Below are positions 1 through 8,977 of a stretch of 64,000 bases of DNA, in pieces. The notes beneath the pieces are model-generated. The model was not told the origin of the DNA and ran no database searches. It worked only from the letters and a program-made list of their open reading frames with translations. The stretch's first letter is position 1. The number at the start of each line of letters is the position of its first letter. Both the position numbers and the translations under genes were made by a program. The DNA comes from JAXLXE01 sp046328115 (GTDB lineage: Bacteria; Chloroflexota; UBA6077; JACCZL01): contig JAXLXE010000005.1 of assembly GCA_046328115.1 (NCBI GenBank), positions 223,321 through 287,320 on the forward strand, given 5' to 3'.

Positions 1-197
1 AGAGCGTGGTGACGCTGGGCAAAGGCCTGGGTCTGCAGATCACCGCCGAGGGGGTGGAGACCGCGGCGCAGTGGCGGGCCCTGAAGCTGCTGGGGTGTGA
101 CCAGGGGCAGGGCTTCTACTTTGAGCGTCCGATCCCCGCGGAGGACATCCTCAGGCGTCTGTCGGTTGGCGTGACCGCCGCTGAGTCCGCCGCCTGA
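1..197 (+). CDS. C-terminal fragment of an EAL-domain c-di-GMP phosphodiesterase (5' end outside window)
   Basis: The frame is open from the window edge and stops with TGA at 195-197. The residues visible are the end of an EAL domain: ITAEGVET, then LGCDQGQGFYFERPIP. The same two motifs end the full EAL protein encoded at 10415-12817 (GEGIET and LGCQQGQGYYYARPIP). EAL domains hydrolyse cyclic di-GMP, and the GEGVET glutamate belongs to the catalytic set. Only about 64 residues are present, so upstream sensor or GGDEF domains cannot be judged. The start codon is not in the window. Confidence 0.85.
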   Translation, partial: SVVTLGKGLGLQITAEGVETAAQWRALKLLGCDQGQGFYFERPIPAEDILRRLSVGVTAAESAA

Positions 198-294
198 CGG
201 CACGGAGACCCCGCGGCGGCCCGGCGATCCGACATAATCCGAGTGGCGGCACGCGTTCGGCCCGTATTGAGCGCGCTCGCCCAGGAGCAGGTGG

Positions 295-1878
295 ATGGGC
301 CGCACGGCGACGGTTTGGCGCGCGTTGTCTCTGGTGGCTTCGCTGGCGGTGGCGCTGTACCTGGCCGCCGCGGCGCTCCCGGGCCACGCCCAGCGCGATC
401 AGCGCTACTTCGAGGCGACCGGATTCCGGATCGACGATGATGTGATCTGGGACTACTTCAGCAAACGGGGCGCGACGCGCACCTTTGGTCTACCTACCTC
501 ACGCACATTTCAGTTCCAGGGCGCGCCCACGCAGTTCTTCCAGCGCCAGGTGGTGCAGGTGAGCAATGGCACAGCGCGCACGCTAAACCTGCTGGATCGA
601 GACCTCTTGCCCTACACCACGGTGAACGGGTCAACGTTTCCCGGCGCGGACGCGGCGCTTACGGCAGCGGCGCCGGCGCCGGGACCAAACTACGACACGG
701 CCATCGTGGAGTTCGTCCGCCAGAACGCGCCAGACAGCTTTGAGGGCATGCCCGTGCGGTTCTACTTCACGTTTGGGACCACCGTGGCGCTGGGTGACGC
801 GTTCCCACAGGGCGGAGGCAACTCCTCGCTGCTCCCGTTGCTAAATCTGGAGCTCTGGGGCGCGCCAACGTCACGGCCGGCGCGTGATCCGAACAACGGC
901 GGGTTCGTTTACCAGCGGTTCCAGCGCGGCATCATGCACTACGACGACGCCTGCAAGTGCACCCAGGGGCTCCTGCTGGCGGACATGCTGAAGGCCATTC
1001 TCACCGGCCAGAATCTGCCAGCGGACCTGGGACTCCAGGCCGCCAACAGCCCGTTCTTCAAGCAGTACGATCCAGCGGCGCACAACGGGCCACTCAAGCC
1101 GGACACGCTGGCGAACACGTCGCTGGCCAACGCGTTCCGGCCTTCGCTGGACGGCTCGCCGCCCGGCGCGATCTCGGTGGCGCGTGCCGCCAGCGCCACG
1201 TCCACACCGTCCGCCCGAGCGACAACCGCCGCGCCCACGAGCACGCCAGCACCCAGCGCAACCGCGGGAGCAACCCGCACCCGCACGCCCACCACCAGCA
1301 ACGAGCCCACGCCTATCCCGGGCAGCCCGCCGGCGGGCGACCCGGCAACCATGGTGCTGCGGATCGACGAGGCCGGCAAGGTGACCAAGAAAGACTCTGT
1401 CAAACAGGCAGACGAGAAGTCCTACGCGGACGGCCGCCAGAAATGGTACGCCGTTCGGTACGAGCGGCCGCAGGACTACGCCTCGCTCCGCAGCGGGCCA
1501 GTCACCGTATACAGCAAGGTCATCATCGCCAAGGACGTAGACACCGCCCGAGAGATCTACCGAGAGCAGGTGGCGCTCAACGAGAAGTTCCCCGAGGCCA
1601 AGGTGAAGGTGGGCTCGCGATTTGACTTCGACACCGAGGGCGACGAGTACCTGGGCGAAGAAGCGGCCGGCATGGGGGCCTGCAACGACAACTGCAGCAG
1701 CGACCCGGAGACCAAGGTGCACCGTCGGCTGGTGGTGCGCCAGGGCGACAAGGTGGGCGTGGTGTACACCTGGGGCCTCTCCACCGGGGAGAAGGAGCGC
1801 CAGGAGGCGAAGAACCTGGGCAACGAAGAGGTCTTCGTGCGCCAGTTCGCCGCCAAGATGGTGGAGCGGATGGGCTGA
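295..1878 (+). CDS. Secreted two-domain protein with Thr/Pro-rich linker, unknown function
   Basis: 527 residues. ATG at 295 follows AGGAGCAGGTGG, a good ribosome binding site. Residues 1-33 form a signal peptide ending in GHAQ. Residues about 35-290 hold an aromatic-rich domain of a kind I associate with secreted Chloroflexota proteins (YFSKRGATRTFGLPTSR, then FFQRQVVQV), with a CKC pair at 220-222. A Thr/Pro/Ala/Ser-rich linker spans about 296-345. A second globular domain (350-527) has a C-x3-C pair at 463/467 and many charged residues. I do not recognise an enzyme signature; an extracellular structural or binding role is inference. It stands alone between the EAL fragment and the next secreted protein. 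Confidence 0.8.
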   Translation: MGRTATVWRALSLVASLAVALYLAAAALPGHAQRDQRYFEATGFRIDDDVIWDYFSKRGATRTFGLPTSRTFQFQGAPTQFFQRQVVQVSNGTARTLNLLDRDLLPYTTVNGSTFPGADAALTAAAPAPGPNYDTAIVEFVRQNAPDSFEGMPVRFYFTFGTTVALGDAFPQGGGNSSLLPLLNLELWGAPTSRPARDPNNGGFVYQRFQRGIMHYDDACKCTQGLLLADMLKAILTGQNLPADLGLQAANSPFFKQYDPAAHNGPLKPDTLANTSLANAFRPSLDGSPPGAISVARAASATSTPSARATTAAPTSTPAPSATAGATRTRTPTTSNEPTPIPGSPPAGDPATMVLRIDEAGKVTKKDSVKQADEKSYADGRQKWYAVRYERPQDYASLRSGPVTVYSKVIIAKDVDTAREIYREQVALNEKFPEAKVKVGSRFDFDTEGDEYLGEEAAGMGACNDNCSSDPETKVHRRLVVRQGDKVGVVYTWGLSTGEKERQEAKNLGNEEVFVRQFAAKMVERMG

Positions 1879-2117
1879 CGGGCGCGTGCCCGGCGCAGGC
1901 CCGTATGTCAGCGTGGGCAGTCGCCCAACGGGGTGAGTGGGCTAGCCGCAAGACCCAAAGCCACCCTGCCGGACGGAGACATGGCCCGCCCGTACGATTC
2001 CAGGACTGAGACCACGACGCGGAACGCGCTGCTCGCGTCAAACATCAATCGTGGAGACGGTGACCGGGCGGACCGTCGGAGGGAACAAGTGGAGGGTCTC
2101 GTGGAGGAGGTCGTGCG

Positions 2118-3302
2118 GTGCGTCTCGTGATCGGCAGGTGGATCGTCGGACCGCTGTTCCTCATCCTGGCCGCCGCCGTGGGCATCGCCACCGCCCAGCA
2201 GACCCACGCCCAGGTGCCCGCGGCCTGGCAAGCCCTCGGTCCCACCGAGGCCATGATCGTCCGCCTATACACACCCAGCACCGGCGCGCTGCTCGCCCGG
2301 ACGAAAGACGGTGAGTTGTATCGAAGCGATGACGGCGGGTTGACGTGGTTGACCGTAACCCAGCCCCAGGGCACGTCGGAGATCGCCGTATCCAACCTCA
2401 ACCAGCAGCGCCTGTACGCCGCGGGGGCGGAGGGCATCTACCGGAGCGAGGACGGCGGCCAGCATTGGGAGCAAACGTCGGTGCAAGGCGGCAACTGGAC
2501 CTGGCTCGCGCTCAGCCCGGCCGATCAGCGAATCCTCTACGGCGTCGCCGTCACAAGCCCGCCAACCACGAACGGCAAGAACCGCTGGACCGAGTTTCGA
2601 GTGAGCCATGATTCCGGCGTGACGTGGGAGACCATCCGGACCCACCATGAGACGATCTACGCCGGCACGCAGCCGTGTTTCTACGGCGTGCGCCTGGTCC
2701 AACCGCACGGTGTCAACCCGGACCGGGTACTCACGATCGAGGGCTGCAGCGGGCGCGCGATGGAGCCAGTAGGCAGCAGCACCACGGACGGATGGAACAC
2801 CGTGGCCGAGTTTCCGGGTGGCTCCGTGGCAGGTTGGGGTGCCAACGCGATCGATGGCGGTCGCGGGGTGCGCCCCGAGCGCTGGTATGCGGTGGCGCGT
2901 TTCCCCGGGGAGGCGTACACCCGCGTCATTCGCTCCAGGCTCGTGCGCTCGGATGACGACGGCGCGACCTGGACGACGATGTACGAGGCCGATGGCGGCG
3001 ACCCAGATCACAAGCTGGGCAAGACCACTGACTCAGTCATTGACGTGGCCTACGATCCCGCGAATCCGGATGACGTGTTCGCGGCGTTCGCCCATCTCGA
3101 GCCGAGCGCCACGCCGTATCGGCAGCACAACCTCACCGGATTGGCCGTGAGGCGCAGCCGCGACGGCGCGGTGACGTGGACAGAACTGGGGGCAGAGAAC
3201 CTGCCGGTGGATAAGTGGATCCACCTGACGCTCGGGATGGACGGCCGCCACCTGTATGCCGCCACCACCAGGGGTGTCTATCGGCTGGCGCTGACCCCGT
3301 AG
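2118..3302 (+). CDS. Secreted Asp-box (BNR/sortilin-like) beta-propeller protein
   Basis: 394 residues starting at GTG 2118, with GGAGGAGG at 2103-2110 placed 7 nt upstream. The N-terminus is a signal peptide (about 1-32, ending THAQ). At least four Asp-box-like motifs occur (YRSDDGGLTW near residue 67, YRSEDGGQHW near 110, RSDDDGATW near 276, SRDGAVTW near 345). These are the loop motifs of BNR/sialidase/VPS10-type propellers. No catalytic residues of sialidases are evident, so this is probably an extracellular binding or photosystem-assembly-like propeller rather than a glycosidase. Both neighbours also encode secreted proteins. Confidence 0.8.
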   Translation: MRLVIGRWIVGPLFLILAAAVGIATAQQTHAQVPAAWQALGPTEAMIVRLYTPSTGALLARTKDGELYRSDDGGLTWLTVTQPQGTSEIAVSNLNQQRLYAAGAEGIYRSEDGGQHWEQTSVQGGNWTWLALSPADQRILYGVAVTSPPTTNGKNRWTEFRVSHDSGVTWETIRTHHETIYAGTQPCFYGVRLVQPHGVNPDRVLTIEGCSGRAMEPVGSSTTDGWNTVAEFPGGSVAGWGANAIDGGRGVRPERWYAVARFPGEAYTRVIRSRLVRSDDDGATWTTMYEADGGDPDHKLGKTTDSVIDVAYDPANPDDVFAAFAHLEPSATPYRQHNLTGLAVRRSRDGAVTWTELGAENLPVDKWIHLTLGMDGRHLYAATTRGVYRLALTP

Positions 3303-3431
3303 GTATGCTTCATCGGCGCCCTCGTCCAGGAGCGCATCGCAGGCGCGGCCTCCGGACGGTCCGTCCGCCGTGACCAATCACGCGTCTCGCGGTTCGGGCG
3401 CCAGCCGTCCACGGCGCGCTCTCCACCCACG

Positions 3432-3458
3432 AAAAAGGGGCTGGATCTCTCCAGCCCC
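3432..3458 (-). terminator. Intrinsic terminator of the LPXTG-tailed protein gene
   Basis: On the minus strand GGGGCTGG (3458-3451), a 6-nt loop and CCAGCCCC (3444-3437) form a perfect 8-bp stem followed by TTTTT (3436-3432). It lies 33 nt past the stop of the minus-strand gene ending at 3491. It is one of only two classical hairpin-plus-T-tract terminators I found in the window. Confidence 0.85.
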
Positions 3459-3490
3459 TCGGATGGACACGTGGTGCCCCGGTGGGCAAA

Positions 3491-4108
3491 CTAGCCCCGG
3501 CGGCGGCTCCGCGCCAGGAGGCGAGCGCCGATCCCTGAGACGGTCAGGCCAGCGGCCGCAAGGCCAACCACCATAATCGCCGGCTCAAGCGGCATGCCGC
3601 CCGTGCGGGGCAGGCTTGCGGGGGCCGCCGCTGCCGCCGGTGACGGCGAGGGCGAGGCCTGCTGGACGGCCGGGGTGATCTGGTTGGTGCCGGGAGCAAG
3701 CACCCACCAGACACCGCCTACTGCCTGGCCCTTGGCATCGCCGGGCTTCTCATCCTGGAACCAGTAGTAGAGCGGAATGTCGTTGTAGGTGACGATGACG
3801 GAGCCATCGCGGCGGGTCACCGTGCCCAGGGTACCGCCGATGTCCGGGGAACCGGTGGGCGGGCCGCCAGCCGGCGGCTTGAGGATGGGCCAGCGCTGCT
3901 CGCACTGATCGAAGCAGGTGGAGACCCCCTTGGTATCGCGCGAGTACAGGTAGAGCATCATGCCCTTGCCATCCGTCAGCACCTTGCCCAGGGTCGGGTG
4001 GGTCTCCACCTTTACCGTCGGCGCGGTCTGCGCGTTGGCGGGCAGTGCCCAGGCCAGCGCCAGCGCGCCAACCATCAACGGCACCAGGGGAACAAGCAAT
4101 CGTCTCAC
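3491..4108 (-). CDS. Secreted protein with Yx(FWY)xxD repeats and an LPXTG-like C-terminal anchor
   Basis: 205 residues if started at GTG 4108, which has GGAGG about 9 nt upstream; the frame stays open further upstream, but that part has no signal-peptide character. Residues 1-27 are a signal peptide ending ANAQ. Two copies of the COG4315/PF03640 repeat follow: HPTLGKVLTDGKGMMLYLY with YLYSRD, then a copy with YYWFQD and a VGGVWWVLAPG end. Two cysteines (CFDQC) sit in the first copy. The C-terminus is LPRTGG (from residue 166), a hydrophobic helix and a SRRRG tail, the layout of a sortase sorting signal. Function is unknown; cell-surface anchoring is inferred. The gene is flanked by its own terminator. 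Confidence 0.85.
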   Translation of the reverse strand: MRRLLVPLVPLMVGALALAWALPANAQTAPTVKVETHPTLGKVLTDGKGMMLYLYSRDTKGVSTCFDQCEQRWPILKPPAGGPPTGSPDIGGTLGTVTRRDGSVIVTYNDIPLYYWFQDEKPGDAKGQAVGGVWWVLAPGTNQITPAVQQASPSPSPAAAAAPASLPRTGGMPLEPAIMVVGLAAAGLTVSGIGARLLARSRRRG

Positions 4109-4338
4109 CAGCAGCAACCTCCTGCGGTATCCTGGCCGCGGGCACTCCCTCACGCAGTGCACCCCTGCAGCCGGCTCTCTCATGTACGTATCAATGCACC
4201 AAACGGATCGCACGATTTCGGTTGTGCGCGCGGGCCCGCTTGGCGAAAGCGGACCAACAGCCCGCACGCTAGGGGACGGATGACCGCACTGGCCTGACCG
4301 TCCGCACACCAATACTGACCTGGGTGGGAGGTGCACCA

Positions 4339-5520
4339 GTGGACAGATACGGCCTGAGGCAGCGCGTTGCGTGCGCCGCGGTGTTGGCAGTGACCGCCAC
4401 GTTTCTGTGGACGGGCGCGGTGGGCGCGCTCGAGACGCGCACGGGCGACCGCGTGGGCGTGGGGAGCACCGAGACCGTAGCTGATGACCTGTTTGCGGCG
4501 GGCCAGGCCGTGACGATCACCGGAACCGTGAAAGGCGACGCCATGGCGTTTGGCCGAACGGTGGTGGTCACGGGTACTGTGGAGGGCGATCTGCTCGCCG
4601 CGGCGGAGCAGGTGATCGTGGAGGGGACCGTCCTGGGGAGCGTGCGGGCGGGTGCTTCCGATGTGACAATTAGCGGCGCCGTGGGGCGGAACGTGACGGT
4701 GGGCGCGGCCCGGCTGGAGCTGCGACCCACGGCCAGAGTGGCCGGAAACGTGATCGCCGGGACGGCCAACACCAGCGTGCTCGGCTCCATAGGCCGGGGA
4801 CTCACCGCGGGAAGCGCCGTCGTAGACATCGCCGGCTCCGTAGGCGGTGACGTGGTGGCATCGGTGGAGACGCTGACCCTCAGCCCCGGCGCACGGATCG
4901 GTGGCGCGCTGAAGTACCGTTCCCAGCGAGAGGCCAGCGTGCCGGCCGGAGTCGTGGGCGGCGGGGTTGACTACACGTACACACCGCCCAGCGATTCCGG
5001 CCCGGCTGAGCCGGCGGCACCGCTTCTGAACGGGATGGTACGGACATCCGCACTGGTGTGGCTGGCGGGCACCGCCGTCCTAGGCGTTCTGCTCCTGGCG
5101 CTCTTCCCCGAGGGCGCGGACCGTGTGGTGGGCGCCGCGCGGCAGCTTCCCCTCCAGTCACTGGGACTGGGCCTGGCTCTGCTAGTCTGCGTACCCGTGG
5201 TAGCCGTGTTGCTCGCAATCACGCTGATCGGGATCCCCGCCATGCTAGCACTGCTAGCGACCTACGGCGTGGGTCTGCTCCTGGCATGGCCGGCGCTTGC
5301 CCTGGCAGCGGGCGCCAGCCTGGCGCATCTGCTCCGCCCGTCCGCGGCCATCCGTCCGGTATGGCTGCTGCTGGTCGGGCTTGTGGTACTGCACGGGTTA
5401 ACGTACGTGCCGTGGCTCGGCGGGTTCGTTGCCTTCCTGGGGCTGTGCCTCGGGCTGGGGCTGACCGTCGTGGCGGCAGGCCAGTCGCGGACGAGGAACG
5501 CGGGGGTCCAGCAGGCGTAG
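4339..5520 (+). CDS. Secreted/membrane bactofilin-like protein with C-terminal transmembrane helices
   Basis: 393 residues from GTG 4339, chosen because GGGAGGT lies about 6 nt upstream; an in-frame GTG at 4324 is the alternative. The N-terminus has a signal peptide (ATFLWTGAVGA). Residues about 40-190 are short repeating turns such as VTITGTVKGDAMAFGRTVVV and VTGTVEGDLLAAAEQVIV. This is the pattern of bactofilin/polymer-forming beta-helices, here predicted on the outer face. The last 160 residues contain four or five hydrophobic helices. Similar architectures occur in many bacteria as proteins of unknown function. A scaffold or envelope role is inference. A leaderless promoter for the next gene follows directly. 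Confidence 0.8.
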   Translation: MDRYGLRQRVACAAVLAVTATFLWTGAVGALETRTGDRVGVGSTETVADDLFAAGQAVTITGTVKGDAMAFGRTVVVTGTVEGDLLAAAEQVIVEGTVLGSVRAGASDVTISGAVGRNVTVGAARLELRPTARVAGNVIAGTANTSVLGSIGRGLTAGSAVVDIAGSVGGDVVASVETLTLSPGARIGGALKYRSQREASVPAGVVGGGVDYTYTPPSDSGPAEPAAPLLNGMVRTSALVWLAGTAVLGVLLLALFPEGADRVVGAARQLPLQSLGLGLALLVCVPVVAVLLAITLIGIPAMLALLATYGVGLLLAWPALALAAGASLAHLLRPSAAIRPVWLLLVGLVVLHGLTYVPWLGGFVAFLGLCLGLGLTVVAAGQSRTRNAGVQQA

Positions 5521-5562
5521 GGCAAGGCCGGGTAAACGGCCATCGCAAGCCACGCCCTGCCC

Positions 5563-5591
5563 TTGCTCGGCGGGCGACGGGCCGTTAGGAT
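5563..5591 (+). promoter_or_regulatory. Candidate promoter giving a near-leaderless transcript for the adenylate cyclase
   Basis: TTGCTC (5563-5568) and TAGGAT (5586-5591) are separated by 17 nt. The ATG at 5601 is only 9 nt past the -10 hexamer, so transcription would begin at or just before the start codon, and no ribosome binding site is visible. Found by eye only. Confidence 0.45.
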
Positions 5592-5600
5592 CACCGACTC

Positions 5601-7271
5601 ATGGCCCGTAAGCTCCGCCTCTGGTCCGGCCTGGTGCTGTTCATCTTCGTGGGGACACACCAGATCAATCATGCCCTGGGCATCATCTCATTGGAGACGC
5701 TGGAGGCAGGCCGCCTGGTGTTTCTGGCCTTCTGGCGCAGCCCGGTGGGGACCGCGCTGCTGTACCCGGCGTTTCTGATCCACGTCAACCTGGTGCTCTG
5801 GGCGCTGTACCAGCGCCGCTACCTGCGCATGCCAAAGATGGAAGTCTTCCGCCTGATCCTCGGCCTGGTGATGCCGCTGGTGCTGACGCCGCACATCTTT
5901 GGCACCCGGGTGGTGAACCTGGTCTTCGGCGTGGAGGACAGCTACACGTACGTGGTGGGCGGCATGGCTGTTGACCACCTGGATAGCGCCATCCTCCAAA
6001 ACGTGTTGCTGCTGGTAGCCTGGACGCACGGCTGCCTGGGCATCCACTGGTGGCTTCGGCTCAAGCCCTGGTACCCGGCGGCACTGCCCTGGCTGCGCGC
6101 CGGGGCCCTGCTGCTGCCAACCTTTGCGATTCTGGGCTTCGTGGACGCGGGAAAGAAGCTGCGTGAGCTAGCAGCCCAGCCGGGATTCCACGCCATCATG
6201 ATCCCGCCGGAGAGCCTGGGGCCGAACGACGCCGTGCTGGGATGGTCGGGGATGGCAACGGGGCTGTTCCTGGTCAGCGTGCTGGCGGTTTTCGTGGGGC
6301 GGTGGCTGCGAGCGCGCATTGCGCAACGGCGGGGCAGCGTGCGCTTGCGGTACCCAACTGGCCAGATCGCCACGGTGCCGGTTGGCGCCACGGTGCTGGA
6401 GGCCAGCCGATCCGTGGGGATCCCCCACGCGTCGCTGTGTGGCGGGCGCGGCCGCTGCTCCACCTGCCGGACGCGGGTAGGCGTGGGAGCGCTACGGCTC
6501 CCCCCGCCGGCCCCGGAGGAGCAACGCGTGCTCCAGCGCGTGGCGGCACCGCCAAACGTTAGACTCGCTTGCCAGCTCCGGCCCACGAACGACCTGGACG
6601 TGTACCCGCTCCTGCCGGCTACCGCCCAGCCCGCTGAGGGCTTCCTACGCCCACCGCATACCACGGGGACGGAGCGGGAGATCGCCATCCTCTTCGCGGA
6701 CATCCGCTCCTTCACCACGTTCTCAGAGCGCCGGTTTCCCTACGACGTGGTGTTCATGCTGAATCAGTACTTCGCGGCGATGGGCGAGGCAATCGGGCGG
6801 GCAGGCGGCCACCTGGACAAGTTCATCGGCGATGGCGTGATGGCGCTCTTCGGCGTGGGCACCGACGCGCGCACGGGCTGCCTCCAGGCACTGGAGGCGG
6901 CAGTGAACATGTCGCATGCGCTGGACGCCCTGAACCGAACGCTGGAGCAAGACCTGACCGAGCCGTTGCGGATCGGCATTGGCATCCACATTGGCCCGGC
7001 CATCGTGGGCGAGATGGGCTACCGCCCGGCGTTCTCGCTGACGGCGATTGGCGACGCGGTCAACACGGCGAGCCGACTGGAGTCCATGAACAAGCAGTTT
7101 CACAGCCAGCTCATCGTCTCTGATGACGTGGGGACCACGGCCGGCGTGGACCTGAGCGGGTTCTCCAGCCACACGCTGGAAGTACGCGGACGGAGCGAGC
7201 CGCTACCGGTGCGGGTGATCGCCAACGCCACGGAGCTGGAGCGGCTGCTGACCGTGGCCCCGGGCGCCTGA
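5601..7271 (+). CDS. Membrane adenylate cyclase with cytochrome b-like anchor and 2Fe-2S ferredoxin domain
   Basis: 556 residues. Residues 1-240 hold about six hydrophobic helices with His in or next to them (H20/H24; LIHVNLVLW; LTPHIFG; WTHGCLGIHWW), resembling succinate dehydrogenase/fumarate reductase cytochrome b anchors. Residues about 245-330 are a plant-type 2Fe-2S domain with C-x5-C-x2-C (CGGRGRCSTC) and a fourth Cys in LACQL. Residues about 350-530 are a class III cyclase: metal aspartates in FADIRSFT and FIGDGVMALFG, substrate Lys in LDKFIGDG, and GDAVNTASRLE supplying the Asp, Asn and Arg. All catalytic residues are present. It should make cAMP under redox or quinone control, as proposed for Sinorhizobium CyaC-type enzymes. 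It has its own candidate promoter; the downstream gene has its own ribosome binding site and a -10-like TATCAT at 7282-7287. Confidence 0.9.
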   Translation: MARKLRLWSGLVLFIFVGTHQINHALGIISLETLEAGRLVFLAFWRSPVGTALLYPAFLIHVNLVLWALYQRRYLRMPKMEVFRLILGLVMPLVLTPHIFGTRVVNLVFGVEDSYTYVVGGMAVDHLDSAILQNVLLLVAWTHGCLGIHWWLRLKPWYPAALPWLRAGALLLPTFAILGFVDAGKKLRELAAQPGFHAIMIPPESLGPNDAVLGWSGMATGLFLVSVLAVFVGRWLRARIAQRRGSVRLRYPTGQIATVPVGATVLEASRSVGIPHASLCGGRGRCSTCRTRVGVGALRLPPPAPEEQRVLQRVAAPPNVRLACQLRPTNDLDVYPLLPATAQPAEGFLRPPHTTGTEREIAILFADIRSFTTFSERRFPYDVVFMLNQYFAAMGEAIGRAGGHLDKFIGDGVMALFGVGTDARTGCLQALEAAVNMSHALDALNRTLEQDLTEPLRIGIGIHIGPAIVGEMGYRPAFSLTAIGDAVNTASRLESMNKQFHSQLIVSDDVGTTAGVDLSGFSSHTLEVRGRSEPLPVRVIANATELERLLTVAPGA

Positions 7272-7315
7272 CTCGTCCACGTATCATTCGCGCGGGCGTG
7301 TTGCGGAGGAGATCC

Positions 7316-8158
7316 ATGAAATTCGGCGTGCTGATGTTCCCGACTGACTACGGGATGAGCGTGGTTGACCTGGGTAAAGAAACGGAGCAGCTTGGGTTTG
7401 ACTCGCTATTCTTGCCCGAACACACCCACATCCCGACGAGCCGGATCAGCCCGTGGCCAGGTGGCCCGGTCCTGCCGGACGAATACTCCCACACGGTGGA
7501 CCTCTTCGTGGCGCTGGGCGCGGTGGCCGCCGTGACCTCCACGCTGCTGCTGGGCACGGGGATCTGCCTGGTGGTGGAGCGGGACCCGATCGTCCTGGCC
7601 AAGGAAGTGGCGAGCCTGGATCACATCTCCAAGGGGCGTGTGCTGTTTGGCATCGGCGCCGGGTGGAACCGTGAGGAGATGGCAAACCACGGGACCGAAC
7701 CGCGCACGCGGTTCCGCCTGATGCGCGAGCGCATTGAAGCCATGAAGGCGATCTGGGCGTCGGACGCGGCCGAGTACCACGGCGAGTTTGTGGACTTTGA
7801 CCCAGTCTGGTCCTGGCCCAAACCAGTCCAGAAGCCACACCCGCCGATCCTGCTGGGCAATGACGGACCCACCGCGCTTGACCGCGTGCTGGACTACTGC
7901 GACGGCTGGCTCCCGATCCCCGGCCGATCGGAGAAGTCGCTGGAAGCCAGGATCGCTGAGCTAAACGAGCGCGCAAAGGCCCAGGGGCGGGGACCCGTTC
8001 CGGTGACGGTGTTCGGCGCCCCGCGGGACGTGGCGCAGATCTCCGCCTGGGAGAAGGCCGGCGTGGAGCGCGTGCTATTCCGCCTGCCCTCGGACGGCGC
8101 GGATGCCACCCGCCCGGTGCTCAAGGAATGCGCCGAGTTGATGCGAGCGTACCGCTAA
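7316..8158 (+). CDS. LLM-class F420-dependent oxidoreductase
   Basis: 280 residues from ATG 7316, preceded by GGAGGAG. The N-terminus MKFGVLMFPTDY, the strand LGFDSLFLPEH, the LLGTGICLVVERDPIVLAKE segment and ISKGRVLFGIGAGWNREEMA are diagnostic of the luciferase-like (beta/alpha)8 family, F420-dependent subgroup. Length is normal for that subgroup. The enzyme would be cytoplasmic and transfer hydride between reduced F420 (or FMN) and an unknown substrate. It sits 44 nt after the cyclase gene and 5 nt before the DHH phosphoesterase gene, so the two enzymes may be co-transcribed. Substrate cannot be read from the sequence. Confidence 0.88.
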   Translation: MKFGVLMFPTDYGMSVVDLGKETEQLGFDSLFLPEHTHIPTSRISPWPGGPVLPDEYSHTVDLFVALGAVAAVTSTLLLGTGICLVVERDPIVLAKEVASLDHISKGRVLFGIGAGWNREEMANHGTEPRTRFRLMRERIEAMKAIWASDAAEYHGEFVDFDPVWSWPKPVQKPHPPILLGNDGPTALDRVLDYCDGWLPIPGRSEKSLEARIAELNERAKAQGRGPVPVTVFGAPRDVAQISAWEKAGVERVLFRLPSDGADATRPVLKECAELMRAYR

Positions 8159-8163
8159 CCCGC

Positions 8164-8964
8164 ATGCCACCACGTCCAACGCACGTCCTCTACCACGGCA
8201 ACTGTCCGGACGGATTTGGCGGCGCCTGGTCAGTCCGAAAGGCGCTGGGAGACGCGGTCCAGTACATCCCCGTGGAGCACGGCGCGCCGCCACCCGCGCT
8301 GCCGGCAAACGCCGCCGTGGTCCTGATAGATTTTGCGTACCGCCGCGACGTGATGCTGGAGATGCGCACGGCGGTGGCCAGCTTGCTGGTGCTGGATCAC
8401 CACAAGACGGCGGAAGCTGACCTCGCAGGTCTGGACTTTGCCATCTTTGACATGGACCGCAGCGGAGCGCGGATTGCCTGGGACCACTTCCACCCCGGCG
8501 TGACCCCACCGGCGCTGATCCTGCACGTGGAAGACCGCGACCTGTGGCGGCACGCGCTGCCGCGGACGCGCGAGATCAGCGCGGCGCTGGCCTCCTACCC
8601 GTTTGACTTTCGCGTTTGGGACGGGCTGGACGTGGATTCGCTGGCGGCGGAGGGCAGCGCCATCCTGCGGTTCAAGGACCAGACGGTGCAATCCATCCTG
8701 AACTTCGCGCGGATGGGGACGGTGGGCGGCCACAACGTGCCTATCGTGAATGCCAGCACGCACCTCTCAGACATCGGCGCCGCGCTGCTCGCCCGGTACC
8801 CGGACGCGCCGTTCGTTGCCGCGTACCACGATGACGCCGCGGGCCGACGTCGCTGGTCGCTGCGCTCTCGGGAGGGGTTTGACGTGGGCGATCTGGCCCG
8901 GTCACTTGGCGGGGGCGGGCACGCTCGGGCGTCGGGCTTCAGCGAAGACCCGCCCGCGAGGTAG
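8164..8964 (+). CDS. DHH/DHHA1-family phosphoesterase
   Basis: 266 residues from ATG 8164, 5 nt after the previous stop; an overlapping in-frame ATG at 8128 is possible but would add residues ahead of the first conserved strand. Metal-binding motifs of the DHH superfamily are visible: NCPDGFGGAW (D16), LIDFAY (D56) and LDHHKT (D78-H79-H80). The C-terminus has GGGGHARASG, the DHHA1 substrate-binding GGGH motif. Such enzymes hydrolyse nanoRNA or cyclic-dinucleotide products. This one is shorter than GdpP/RecJ and lacks membrane or PAS parts. A role in degrading pGpG or short RNAs is possible, given cyclic-nucleotide genes nearby, but that is inference. It converges with hemA, 13 nt between stops. 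Confidence 0.85.
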   Translation: MPPRPTHVLYHGNCPDGFGGAWSVRKALGDAVQYIPVEHGAPPPALPANAAVVLIDFAYRRDVMLEMRTAVASLLVLDHHKTAEADLAGLDFAIFDMDRSGARIAWDHFHPGVTPPALILHVEDRDLWRHALPRTREISAALASYPFDFRVWDGLDVDSLAAEGSAILRFKDQTVQSILNFARMGTVGGHNVPIVNASTHLSDIGAALLARYPDAPFVAAYHDDAAGRRRWSLRSREGFDVGDLARSLGGGGHARASGFSEDPPAR

Positions 8965-8977
8965 CCGGTCCGCGAAA

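Noticed and set aside
871..1722. 283-residue minus-strand frame
   Set aside because: Antisense to the secreted protein at 295-1878, which has a signal peptide and good ribosome binding site.
4109..4336. N-terminal extension of the LPXTG protein gene
   Set aside because: The extension lacks protein-like pattern, while GTG 4108 has a ribosome binding site and starts a clean signal peptide.
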